From Algoriphagus mannitolivorans DSM 15301 (GTDB taxonomy: Bacteria; Bacteroidota; Bacteroidia; Cytophagales; Cyclobacteriaceae): a DNA stretch of 64,000 bases. The notes under the pieces were generated by a model that was not told where the DNA came from, searched no databases, and worked only from the letters and a program-made list of their open reading frames with translations. The first letter of the stretch is position 1; every line of letters begins with the position of its first letter. Shown here piece after piece: positions 7,138 through 15,060 of this stretch. The stretch is from positions 1 through 64,000 of the forward strand of contig NZ_AUBV01000016.1 in the NCBI RefSeq assembly GCF_000429425.1, read 5' to 3'. The position numbers and the translations under genes are program-made.

Positions 7138-9036
7138 TTATGAATTCCACTGCGTGTGGTAGAACTTCCCGCTTGGGTCGTCTTTTCGCTGATAGGTATG
7201 TGCCCCAAAATAATCCCGCTGCGCTTGGATGACAGATGCCGAAGATTCCGCCGTAATTCTGCCCAGAAGATAATTGATTCCTGCGCTCATCACCGGCAAG
7301 GCAAATCCATGCGTCAAGCCAAGACCCACCAATTCTGCCAAGTCTTTTCTTCCAGCAATCACTTGTTCTTTCACTCCATCCATTTCAAAGAAAAGTTTAG
7401 AGTCCGAATAGTTTGCCGAAATATTTTCCATCAAACCGGAGCGAATGATACAGCCATTGGTCCAGATTCTGGAGATCTCATTGAAGTTGAGCTTCCAATC
7501 TTTGGTATCGGAGACGGTTTTCATCAATCGGAATCCGACTTCATGGTTGATGATTCTTGCTAAAGTATAAGCTGATTTGATTTTTGGAAGCCACTCTTCC
7601 AAGGAGCCATTTACCTTTTGGAACTCATGCCGGAAAGTTTTGGAAAATGCCACGCGCATGGCTTTTTCTCCTGATACTCCCCGGGCATTCACAGATTCCG
7701 CCAGAGGGCTATAAGGAATCCCATATTCCAAGGCGGTAGTCAAAGACCAGGCTCCAGTTCCTTTTTGTCCGGCCTGATCTAGGATTTTATCTAAAAGAAG
7801 CTCTCCGTTTTCTTTGAAAAGAAGCAAATCCGCAGTGATTTCCAACAAAAAGGATTTCAATTCACCTTTTCCCCATTCGGCAAAAATCCCGGACACTTGC
7901 TCTGCAGAACATCCAAAACCAAATCGGAGCAGATGAACCAGCTCAGCCAAAACTTGCATTTCACCATATTCAATGGAATTATGGACCATCTTGATAAAAT
8001 GTCCCGAACCGCCCGGACCAACATAGGTCACACAAGGCTTACCGTTTTTGTCTTTGGCAGAGATTCTTCCCAAGAAATCCTCCACCATCGCGTAGCCTTC
8101 AGCATTTCCTCCTGGCATAATGGAAGGACCTTTTCGGGCTCCCTCTTCACCTCCGGAAACACCCATCGGCAAAAAGTGCATACCCACTTCCTTCATCCGG
8201 TCTACTCTTTTTTCCGAGTCTTTGTAGAAAGAATTTCCTCCATCGATCACCAGATCATCCTTATCCAAAAGCGGAATTAACGTATCCAACTGTGCATCTA
8301 TAGCTGCTCCGGCAGGAATCATCATCAAAATCCGACGGGGCTTTTCCAGAGAATCCACAAATTTTTGAAGATCCTCAAAGGCTATCATGTTGGCAAATTC
8401 CGGATTTTCGTCCAAGACCTTTTGCGCCACACCTTCTTCCTTGCCTGCCACAAATCGGTTGTAAAGTGAGACCGGAACGCCTTTTTCGGCCAAATTGAGC
8501 GCCAGGCTTTTGCCCATGACACCCATTCCGATCACTCCCATTTTCATGTTCATAGGTTGAGATTTTAAGTAGTTGAGGGATTCTTCCAGCATTTGTTCTG
8601 GAGTCCCCGAAATTTCCAGCATATATCCATCTTCCGGCTTTTCCCAGACTTCAAATTGGGAGTCCAGCATACCGGCTTTCATGTAATGGTTTTTCCGGGC
8701 CTGCATCCGTTCCCAGATCAAATCCCGATCTCCGACCAGGTGAATCCAACGGAGGTTTTCTGAAACCCCGAGTTTTTCCCGATAGGAGTTTTTTAATGCA
8801 GAACAGGCCAAAACTGCTCCTCCTTTTTCTTCAGAACTATGGAGTTGATCCGCCAAAGCCTGAAGCCAAGGCTGCCGATCTTCGTCATTCAAGGGATGTC
8901 CTGCACTCATTTTGGCGATGTTTTCAGCGGGGTGAAAATGATCCGCATCAAAGAAAGGAAGCTGAAGCCTTTCGGCCAAAAGAGTACCCAGGGTGGTTTT
9001 CCCAGTCCCGGAGACACCGGTAACGATCACAAGCAT
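7138..9036 (-). CDS. Bifunctional gluconokinase / 6-phosphogluconate dehydrogenase (GntK-Gnd fusion)
   Basis: One uninterrupted 632-residue frame joins two enzymes. Residues 1 to about 160 are a thermoresistant-type gluconokinase with a P-loop (GVSGTGKTT, 7-15), DADHFHP, and the signature HYMKAGMLDSQF. Residues about 164-632 are a complete decarboxylating 6-phosphogluconate dehydrogenase: GVIGMGVMG cofactor motif (167-175), the SGGEEGAR substrate loop, and HFIKMVHNSIEYG with the catalytic lysine. Each part has the length of the free-standing enzyme. Together they would convert gluconate to 6-phosphogluconate and then to ribulose 5-phosphate, CO2 and NAD(P)H. An internal ATG pair at the junction (MNMKMG) could in principle also start Gnd alone. 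Confidence 0.95.
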   Translation of the reverse strand: MLVIVTGVSGTGKTTLGTLLAERLQLPFFDADHFHPAENIAKMSAGHPLNDEDRQPWLQALADQLHSSEEKGGAVLACSALKNSYREKLGVSENLRWIHLVGDRDLIWERMQARKNHYMKAGMLDSQFEVWEKPEDGYMLEISGTPEQMLEESLNYLKSQPMNMKMGVIGMGVMGKSLALNLAEKGVPVSLYNRFVAGKEEGVAQKVLDENPEFANMIAFEDLQKFVDSLEKPRRILMMIPAGAAIDAQLDTLIPLLDKDDLVIDGGNSFYKDSEKRVDRMKEVGMHFLPMGVSGGEEGARKGPSIMPGGNAEGYAMVEDFLGRISAKDKNGKPCVTYVGPGGSGHFIKMVHNSIEYGEMQVLAELVHLLRFGFGCSAEQVSGIFAEWGKGELKSFLLEITADLLLFKENGELLLDKILDQAGQKGTGAWSLTTALEYGIPYSPLAESVNARGVSGEKAMRVAFSKTFRHEFQKVNGSLEEWLPKIKSAYTLARIINHEVGFRLMKTVSDTKDWKLNFNEISRIWTNGCIIRSGLMENISANYSDSKLFFEMDGVKEQVIAGRKDLAELVGLGLTHGFALPVMSAGINYLLGRITAESSASVIQAQRDYFGAHTYQRKDDPSGKFYHTQWNS

Positions 9037-9082
9037 GGGGCGAAGTTAATTTATTTGCAATCAACTCCCCAGAGGAAAAATG

Positions 9083-9170
9083 AAATAGTCCACAGTCGAC
9101 AGACCACAGTCCGCCGAATTGAGAATAAGCATCACTCAGTGGACGGTCGACGGTGGTCCGTGGACTATTT
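9083..9170. repeat. Imperfect inverted repeat built on AGTCCAC / GTCGAC words
   Basis: AAATAGTCCAC at 9083-9093 is the reverse complement of GTGGACTATTT at 9160-9170. Inside, GTCGAC occurs at 9095-9100 and 9146-9151, and degenerate CAGTCC/GGTCC words fill the arms. It lies in the gap between two divergent genes. Confidence 0.7.
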
Positions 9171-9205
9171 TTCCAATCTTCCAATATTTCAATTTTTCAA
9201 TCCTT
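9171..9205. repeat. Iterated TTCCAAT / TTTCAAT tract
   Basis: The tract repeats the words TTCCAA and TTTCAA four to five times. Its reverse complement (TTGAAAAATTGAAATATTGG) closely resembles a second tract at 50612-50655 in this window, which suggests a family of dispersed intergenic repeats. Confidence 0.55.
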
Positions 9206-9212
9206 ACCTTTG
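9205..9212 (+). promoter_or_regulatory. Candidate -7 promoter element TACCTTTG of the ABC-F gene
   Basis: TACCTTTG matches the Bacteroidota -7 consensus TAnnTTTG and lies 21 bases before the preferred ATG at 9233. No good TTG element is seen at -33, so the match is partial. Confidence 0.5.
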
Positions 9213-9232
9213 CGCCTTCAATTCCAATAATC

Positions 9233-10870
9233 ATGATTTCAGTCGATAATGTGAGTGTTATGCACGGCGGCACTCCGCTTTTCAGCAACATCACCTTTAA
9301 CATCAACGAAACCGATAAAATTGCCCTCATGGGCAAAAACGGAGCCGGTAAATCCACCTTGCTTAAGATCATTGCCGGAGTAAATAAGCCAACATCCGGA
9401 GCCGTTTCAGCCCCCAAAGGATATGTGGTAGCCTACCTTCCCCAGCATTTGCTGACTGCTGATGACTGCACGGTAATGGAGGAAACGGCCAAGGCCTTTG
9501 CTTCTTATTTGGGAATGAAGGCTGAAATCGACCGAATCAATGAGGAATTGACTGTAAGAACGGACTACGAATCAGAGGAGTATTACAAGCTGATCGAACA
9601 GGTATCCGAACTGAGTGAAAAATTTTACGCCATCGAGGAAATCAACTACGAGGCGGAAGTGGAGAAAGTGCTTTTGGGCTTAGGCTTCGAAAGAGCCGAT
9701 TTTCAACGCTCAACTTCTGAATTTTCCGGAGGATGGAGAATGCGAATTGAATTGGCAAAAATCCTTTTGCAGAAGCCAGATCTGATCCTTTTGGATGAAC
9801 CGACCAACCACCTAGACATTGAGTCCATCCAATGGCTGGAGGATTTTTTGATCAACAAAGCCAAAGCTGTGGTGGTCATTTCCCACGACCGGGCATTTGT
9901 GGACAACATTACCACCCGAACCATCGAAGTGACCATGGGTCGTATTTACGACTACAAGGCCAAGTACAGTCATTACCTAGAGCTCCGCAAAGAGCGCCGC
10001 GAGCAGCAACAAAAGCATTACGAAGAACAGCAACGCCAAATCGCAGATATTCAGGAATTCATTGACCGATTTAAAGGCACCTACTCCAAAACTCTCCAAG
10101 TTCAGTCCAGAGTAAAAATGCTGGAAAAAATGGAGATCATCGAGGTGGATGAAGTCGATACTTCAGCCCTGAAACTCCGATTTCCTCCTTCCCCCAGATC
10201 TGGGAAATATCCTGTCATCGTGGAAGAAATGAGCAAATCCTATGGAGATCACGTGGTCTTCAAGGATGCTTCGATGACTATCGAACAGGGCCAAAAGGTG
10301 GCTTTTGTGGGGAAAAACGGGGAAGGAAAATCCACCATGATCAAAGCTATCATGGGTGAGATCGACTTCCAAGGCAAATGTGAATTGGGCCACAATGCGA
10401 TGGTGGGCTACTTTGCCCAAAATCAAGCATCCCTTTTGGATGAATCCTTGACGATTTTTGAAACCATTGACAACATTGCCGTAGGGGAAGTCCGAACCAA
10501 AATCAAAGACATTTTAGGGGCATTCATGTTTAAAGGGGATGACATCAACAAGAAGGTGAAAGTCCTTTCCGGAGGGGAAAAAACCCGACTGGCAATGATC
10601 AAACTTTTGCTGGAACCTGTCAACCTGCTGATCCTCGATGAACCTACCAACCACTTGGACATGAAAACCAAGGACATCATCAAGGATGCCTTGAAGGCCT
10701 TTGACGGCACCTTGATTCTGGTTTCGCACGACCGGGATTTCTTGGACGGCTTGGCTACCAAAGTCTTTGAATTTGGGAATAAGAGAGTAAGGGAGCACTT
10801 CGAAGACATCAACGGATTCCTGAGAAACAAGAAACTGGAGAACCTGAGGGAAGTGGAGCGCAAGCAGTAG
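9233..10870 (+). CDS. ABC-F family ATPase (ribosome-associated type)
   Basis: This soluble protein has two ABC domains and no membrane segment, the hallmark of ABC-F factors that act on the ribosome. Domain 1 carries [11 protein letters not shown], signature SGGWRMRIELAK and [12 protein letters not shown]. Domain 2 carries GKNGEGKSTM, signature LSGGEKTRLAM and [12 protein letters not shown]. The charged inter-domain linker is seen around KERREQQQKHYEEQQRQ. I start it at 9233 (MISVDNVSVMHGG, 545 residues), because the longer frame to 9119 runs into repeat sequence and upstream of a TACCTTTG promoter element. It could be an ABCF3/Uup-like housekeeping factor or an antibiotic-protection factor; it is distinct from the EttA gene at 24316-25995. 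Confidence 0.92.
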   Translation: MISVDNVSVMHGGTPLFSNITFNINETDKIALMGKNGAGKSTLLKIIAGVNKPTSGAVSAPKGYVVAYLPQHLLTADDCTVMEETAKAFASYLGMKAEIDRINEELTVRTDYESEEYYKLIEQVSELSEKFYAIEEINYEAEVEKVLLGLGFERADFQRSTSEFSGGWRMRIELAKILLQKPDLILLDEPTNHLDIESIQWLEDFLINKAKAVVVISHDRAFVDNITTRTIEVTMGRIYDYKAKYSHYLELRKERREQQQKHYEEQQRQIADIQEFIDRFKGTYSKTLQVQSRVKMLEKMEIIEVDEVDTSALKLRFPPSPRSGKYPVIVEEMSKSYGDHVVFKDASMTIEQGQKVAFVGKNGEGKSTMIKAIMGEIDFQGKCELGHNAMVGYFAQNQASLLDESLTIFETIDNIAVGEVRTKIKDILGAFMFKGDDINKKVKVLSGGEKTRLAMIKLLLEPVNLLILDEPTNHLDMKTKDIIKDALKAFDGTLILVSHDRDFLDGLATKVFEFGNKRVREHFEDINGFLRNKKLENLREVERKQ

Positions 10871-10873
10871 GCA

Positions 10874-10904
10874 GTCTCCGTTTGCAGTTAGCAGACGGAA
10901 AGAC
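10874..10904. repeat. Hairpin repeat of the GGCAGTCTC family
   Basis: GTCTCCGTTTGC (10874-10885) pairs with GCAGACGGAAAGAC (10891-10904) with a small bulge. The surrounding words GGCAGTCTC and CAGTTAGCAG recur at 20405-20430. Confidence 0.55.
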
Positions 10905-10927
10905 TAAAGTAAAAAGTCAGAAAGCTG

Positions 10928-10958
10928 AAAATCCGGAGTGAAAGCTTCGGATTTTTAT
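10928..10958 (+). terminator. Probable intrinsic terminator of the ABC-F gene
   Basis: AAAATCCG (10928-10935) pairs with CGGATTTT (10948-10955), and a T-rich stretch follows. Confidence 0.65.
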
Positions 10959-10973
10959 TTTACCAGTGTACAT

Positions 10974-11002
10974 CAGTGTCAGGCTGAGCGAAGTCGAAGC
11001 CT
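10974..11002. repeat. Dispersed repeat CAGGCTGAGCGAAGTCGAAG
   Basis: The core TGAGCGAAGTCGAA flanked by GGC/GCC ends is a motif I know as a frequent intergenic repeat in many bacteria, including Bacteroidota, thought to be a REP-like mobile palindrome. It lies just after the stop codon of the oxidoreductase gene, in the gap between converging genes. Only one copy is in the window, so the family assignment rests on recall. Confidence 0.5.
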
Positions 11003-12040
11003 TTATTCCTCAAAAGGGAAGCGGATCAACTTCTCATCCTTGCTGGATTGATAAATGCCTTGGATGAGTTCCAATGATTTTCGGGATTTGAGTCCATCCA
11101 CTTCCGGCAGATTTCCTGTTTCGATCGAACCTAAAAAATCCCTCCATTGAGCCGCGTGCAGTTCAAACCCAATCGCATTGGGATCGGAGGATCCGGATGT
11201 CTGTACTGTCCCCTCCGTTCGGATAGGACTTTCTTTCCCTTTCACATTCCACTGCACCAGTTTTCCAGCTTCGAGAATGGCACTGCCCTCCGTTCCAAAA
11301 ATTTCCAGACGTTCTGGATATCCGGGGAAAAGAGAAGTTCCAGCTGTAATGGTTCCTATGGCACCAGACTTAAAATTGACCAAAGCAGCTCCCAAATCCT
11401 CTCCTTCGATGGGATAAAGGGCCGTTTTTATTTTGCCGAAAACCGAATCTACTTCTCCCATTACTTCGAGAAGTAAGTCCAAGGTATGGATGGCTTGGTT
11501 GATCAGGGCTCCGCCCCCATCTCCTTTGAGGGTGCCTTTCCATTGGCTACTGGAATAATACTCAGCGGACCGAAACCAATTTACGGCAGCATTTCCCATC
11601 AGTAATTTTCCAAACTCGCCTTGCTTTACAGCAGTATTGAGCATTTGAAAATCAGGAGAGAAGCGATTCTGGAATACTACCCCAAGCTTTACCCCCTTTT
11701 GCTCAGCTGACTGGATCAGTTCATCAGCCCGTCTTAAAGTGACCTCGATGGGTTTCTCAATAAACAAATGCAGTCCAGCTTCAATGGCCTTTAGCGCAGG
11801 GTCTAAATGCAGTCCACTGGGGGTGCATATGCAGACCACGTCCAGTCCGGGAATCTTAGAAAACTTTTCCCAATCACTTATCACCGGCACAGAATAATTT
11901 CCCTGAGCCTTTTGGGCACTTGTAGGATTGGGGTTAAAAAGTCCCAGCAACTTGGCATTGGAAAGACTTGAGATTGCCTGGGCATGCTTGAGCGCAATGG
12001 CTCCTGTACCGATGATTCCTATTCCGAAAACTCTATTCAT
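11003..12040 (-). CDS. Gfo/Idh/MocA-family NAD(P)-dependent oxidoreductase
   Basis: This 345-residue enzyme has the N-terminal Rossmann motif GIGIIGTGAIALKHA and the family signature EKPIEVT (about residues 94-100), followed by a C-terminal alpha/beta domain with GGGALINQAIHTLDLL carrying the putative catalytic histidine. Family members oxidise or reduce sugars, inositols and related compounds. No signal peptide is present, so it is cytoplasmic. The substrate cannot be assigned. The MtfA-like gene ends 4 bases before its ATG on the same strand, so the two are likely co-transcribed. Confidence 0.92.
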   Translation of the reverse strand: MNRVFGIGIIGTGAIALKHAQAISSLSNAKLLGLFNPNPTSAQKAQGNYSVPVISDWEKFSKIPGLDVVCICTPSGLHLDPALKAIEAGLHLFIEKPIEVTLRRADELIQSAEQKGVKLGVVFQNRFSPDFQMLNTAVKQGEFGKLLMGNAAVNWFRSAEYYSSSQWKGTLKGDGGGALINQAIHTLDLLLEVMGEVDSVFGKIKTALYPIEGEDLGAALVNFKSGAIGTITAGTSLFPGYPERLEIFGTEGSAILEAGKLVQWNVKGKESPIRTEGTVQTSGSSDPNAIGFELHAAQWRDFLGSIETGNLPEVDGLKSRKSLELIQGIYQSSKDEKLIRFPFEE

Positions 12041-12044
12041 ATAG

Positions 12045-12797
12045 CTAGCTTAAAAGCACCAAAGGGTCCTGTTTCAGCAAGTAAACCATTGTTTGATAAA
12101 ATTTGGGATTATAGGCCTTGAACTCCTGACTTTTTTCAAAGAAAGTCTCCACAACCACGGCAAAGAACTCATGCTCATCCACTCCTCCCCTTTCCCGGAA
12201 TACCGTAGGCAAACCCAGCCGGATTTTTTTCATTTCATCAGGAACCCATTTTTTATAAGTTTCCCAAGCTTTGGGGGAAAACTCTCTTTCTTCATCGGTA
12301 TGGATAAAATGAGCCAGTTTCAGGGCATGAGCAACCTCATGGATACCGAGATTGATTCCATCGGTAGGATCAATGAATCCCTCCAGAAAGGGCTTGAGGG
12401 AAAGGATGATCAAGCCGTATTTTGGATTGACCTCTCCCCGATGATACGTTTGATTGATTTGGCTGTAATATTCATCCGGGTACACCAAGATGGTATGAAA
12501 GTGATTGAGCCGAAGGGAATTCCAACCGAAGGTAACCATCGTGATGGTAGCTCCGATCAGCAACTCGAGCTCCGGGCTGACCTGACGCATATCTCCTCGG
12601 GGAATTATCCGCTTTCGGGTAAGTATATCCTTCAGTTTATTTAGAAACTCAGTTTTGTACCGGGGTTGGAGTCTGGCAAAATAAAAAAAGTACTCCTCCA
12701 AAAATTGAACATCTTTCGTTGAGATTTTCCGCTGAAACATTCTCCAACGGGCCTCATTGAATAAATTAATTATCTGGCTATAGGGTAGAAATATCAT
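12045..12797 (-). CDS. MtfA-like zinc peptidase (M90 family)
   Basis: The protein carries an HExxH zinc site in GIHEVAHALKLAH, with a downstream glutamate region in HEFFAVVVETFFE, matching the MtfA/gluzincin pattern. In Escherichia coli MtfA binds the repressor Mlc and is a peptidase; whether that partner exists here is unknown. I start it at 12797 (MIFLPYSQII, 250 residues), because the longer frame to 12848 runs through the rny terminator hairpin. The gene lies 4 bases upstream of the oxidoreductase start, suggesting an operon. The body has no clear membrane segment after the first residues. Confidence 0.85.
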   Translation of the reverse strand: MIFLPYSQIINLFNEARWRMFQRKISTKDVQFLEEYFFYFARLQPRYKTEFLNKLKDILTRKRIIPRGDMRQVSPELELLIGATITMVTFGWNSLRLNHFHTILVYPDEYYSQINQTYHRGEVNPKYGLIILSLKPFLEGFIDPTDGINLGIHEVAHALKLAHFIHTDEEREFSPKAWETYKKWVPDEMKKIRLGLPTVFRERGGVDEHEFFAVVVETFFEKSQEFKAYNPKFYQTMVYLLKQDPLVLLS

Positions 12798-12802
12798 CAA
12801 AC

Positions 12803-12840
12803 AAAAATGGCAAGCACCTAAAGTACTTGCCATTCCTTTT
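12803..12840 (-). terminator. Intrinsic terminator of rny
   Basis: AATGGCAAG (12806-12814) and CTTGCCATT (12826-12834) form a perfect 9-bp stem. The minus-strand side ends in TTTTTG. It separates rny from the MtfA-like gene. Confidence 0.85.
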
Positions 12841-12856
12841 AAAAGCAATAATTAGT

Positions 12857-14422
12857 TTATCTCGCGTAGTTTACCGCTCTCATTTCCCGGATCACGGTGA
12901 TTTTGATTTGACCAGGATACTGCATTTCTTTTTCGATTTTTTGGGAAATGTCAAAAGAAAGCTGACTTGCCTTTTGGTCGTCCACATTATCTGCATCTAC
13001 CAAAACTCTCAGTTCACGTCCCGCCTGCATGGCGAAGCATTTGTTGACTCCGTCAAAGTTCAAGGCCAACTCTTCCAGTTCTTTCAGTCGCTTAATATAG
13101 CTGTCCATGATTTCACGGCGAGCTCCAGGTCTGGAACCTGAAATCGCATCCGATGCCTGGACAATGGGCGAAATCATCGAAGTCATTTCGATCTCATCAT
13201 GGTGAGCACCGATTGCATTGCATACCTCAGGGTGTTCTTTGTAGCGCTTGGCCAGTTCCATGCCCAAGATCGCATGAGGTAATTCCTGCTCTTCCGGCCA
13301 TACTTTCCCGATGTCATGAAGCAAGCCTGCCCGCTTGGCAAGTTTGGCATTCAAGCCCATCTCAGCCGCCATCGTAGAAGCCAATTTGGCTACCTCTCGG
13401 GAGTGCTGAAGCAAGTTTTGCCCATAGGAAGAACGGAATCTCATTCGCCCGACCATTTTGATCAATTCCGGATGAAGCCCGTGAATTCCCAAATCAATGG
13501 CCGTTCTTTCCCCGATTTCCACGATTTCTTCTTCGATGTTTTTCTCGGTTTTAGCCACTACCTCTTCAATTCTTGCGGGGTGAATTCTACCATCCTGCAC
13601 CAGTCTATGGAGTGACAATCTTGCGATCTCTCTTCTCACCGGATCAAAGCCGGAAATAATAATAGCCTCCGGGGTATCGTCCACGACGATTTCCACTCCG
13701 GTAGCAGCCTCAAGGGCACGGATATTCCGACCTTCTCTACCGATGATTTTACCTTTGATATCGTCGCTTTCAATATTGAAAACTGAAACACAGTTTTCCA
13801 CGGCATGCTCTGTTGCTGTCCGCTGAATGGTGTCCAGCACGATCTTTTTGGCCTGCTTGGTAGCAGTCAATTTTGCCTCGTCAAGAATGTCTTTGATTTG
13901 TGAAGAAGCTTTGGTCTGAGCCTCTTCAGTGAGCATGTTGATCAGTTGCTCCTTAGCCTCTTCGCGGGTCAGTCCTGCAATCTTCTCCAGGTCAGCAATT
14001 CGCTGATTGGTAATGCGGTCCAACTCCTCTTTTTTGACCTGAACGGCATGCAATTGGGCTTGTAGATTTTCCTTTTTGCTATCCAGTTCAGCCTCTTTTC
14101 TCTTGAGCTGTTCTTGCTCTTTGGATACTTGGCTTTGAAGCTGCTTGACTTTGTTTTCGTTGGTGATGATGATGTTTTTCTTGTTACTCATCTCTTCATC
14201 AAACTCCGCCTTCATCTTCAAAAACTTCTCTTTAGCCTCCAGAATGCGATCCTTTTTGATGGATTCAGCATTGATTTCGGCCTCCCTAAGCATGGATTTC
14301 ACCCGTTCTTTGGTTTCTTCTTCCAGCTTTGCATGTTTATTTTTAATGAAAAATCCCGCTAATGCGGCACCCCCACCGAGCCCCGCCAGGGCTGCAAGGA
14401 TGATAAATAGTACGTCTGCCAT
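12857..14422 (-). CDS. rny: Ribonuclease Y
   Basis: This 521-residue endoribonuclease starts mRNA decay. It shows the full domain order: an N-terminal membrane anchor (about residues 4-25), a long charged coiled coil (about 30-205), a KH RNA-binding domain with [15 protein letters not shown] (about 215-275), and an HD domain with LLHDIGKV and GAHHDE. The length is standard. It is the last gene of the pheT / coiled-coil / zapA / rny series, 64 bases after zapA, and ends in its own terminator. Confidence 0.97.
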   Translation of the reverse strand: MADVLFIILAALAGLGGGAALAGFFIKNKHAKLEEETKERVKSMLREAEINAESIKKDRILEAKEKFLKMKAEFDEEMSNKKNIIITNENKVKQLQSQVSKEQEQLKRKEAELDSKKENLQAQLHAVQVKKEELDRITNQRIADLEKIAGLTREEAKEQLINMLTEEAQTKASSQIKDILDEAKLTATKQAKKIVLDTIQRTATEHAVENCVSVFNIESDDIKGKIIGREGRNIRALEAATGVEIVVDDTPEAIIISGFDPVRREIARLSLHRLVQDGRIHPARIEEVVAKTEKNIEEEIVEIGERTAIDLGIHGLHPELIKMVGRMRFRSSYGQNLLQHSREVAKLASTMAAEMGLNAKLAKRAGLLHDIGKVWPEEQELPHAILGMELAKRYKEHPEVCNAIGAHHDEIEMTSMISPIVQASDAISGSRPGARREIMDSYIKRLKELEELALNFDGVNKCFAMQAGRELRVLVDADNVDDQKASQLSFDISQKIEKEMQYPGQIKITVIREMRAVNYAR

Positions 14423-14486
14423 AGGTATGTATAGAATTGCTACCTAACCGGCTCAGAAAACTCCAGAAATAAGTGGATATCAACAA

Positions 14487-14771
14487 TCAAACGGCCTTGG
14501 ACAACAAGGCTGAAATATGGGTAAGACTTCGCTGTATATGTTCGCTGTCCTCCGCATTAACCTCGTTGGTCTCCAAGGATTCTACCATACAATCAAAGGC
14601 AACCATTGCCAAAAGATCCATGGAATCATCGAGCCCAAACTCGGCCTTATACTTTCTCAATTTTTCATTAATCAGTTTACCTGCATGGCGAATTTTAGCC
14701 TCATCTTCAGGCTTTACGCGCATGGGATATTCCCTATCTCCGATTTTCACTCTAATGGCCAGCGTCTCCAT
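14487..14771 (-). CDS. zapA: Cell division protein ZapA
   Basis: This 94-residue protein matches ZapA, which binds FtsZ and bundles its filaments at the division ring. The N-terminal part shows the beta-strand pattern VKIGDREYPMRV followed by KPEDEAKIRHAGKLINEKL, and the C-terminal half is a helix for the coiled-coil tetramer. Its start is one base beyond the stop of the upstream coiled-coil gene, indicating coupled expression. Confidence 0.9.
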   Translation of the reverse strand: METLAIRVKIGDREYPMRVKPEDEAKIRHAGKLINEKLRKYKAEFGLDDSMDLLAMVAFDCMVESLETNEVNAEDSEHIQRSLTHISALLSKAV

Positions 14772-14772
14772 A

Positions 14773-15057
14773 TCATTCGGAAAGGTAGGTGATCAAATGA
14801 TCGATTTCTTGTATATAATTATTGATTAAGTCACTCATTTCGGTGGCATCTTCCGAATTCACCGGTCGGTTGTCCACAATGTTACTAATTTTAATCTTAT
14901 TTTTAAAATGATGGATTTCCTGCTCTTTTCCCTGAATTTCTTGCTCTAATTGGGCTAATTTTTCTCTTAAAAGCTCATTTTCAGCTCCCAAAGCTTCAAT
15001 TTTCTTACTGGCCTGCACAGCAAGCCTCTCCAGTTTTTGCAGTTCCTCGTGTATCAT
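14773..15057 (-). CDS. Small coiled-coil protein upstream of zapA, possible division accessory protein
   Basis: This 94-residue protein has a long heptad-rich helix at about residues 3-55 (LQKLERLAVQASKKIEALGA, then ENELLREKLAQLEQEIQGKE), followed by a short conserved-looking tail ending NNYIQEIDHLITYLSE. No membrane segment or enzyme motif is present. It sits 3 bases after pheT and one base before zapA, a neighbourhood I recall as common in Bacteroidota. The size, coiled coil and context suggest a ZapB-like partner of ZapA, but there is no direct sequence proof. Confidence 0.85.
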   Translation of the reverse strand: MIHEELQKLERLAVQASKKIEALGAENELLREKLAQLEQEIQGKEQEIHHFKNKIKISNIVDNRPVNSEDATEMSDLINNYIQEIDHLITYLSE

Positions 15058-15060
15058 TTT

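Noticed and set aside
9119-9232. N-terminal extension of the ABC-F protein
   Set aside because: The extension is encoded by intergenic repeat sequence and lies upstream of a promoter-like element; the conserved protein begins at 9233.
12798-12848. N-terminal extension of the MtfA-like protein
   Set aside because: It would be translated from the rny terminator hairpin; the ATG at 12797 is a better start.
14423-14486. 6S RNA gene next to zapA, as found in some proteobacteria
   Set aside because: The gap is only 64 bases and shows no long bulged hairpin.
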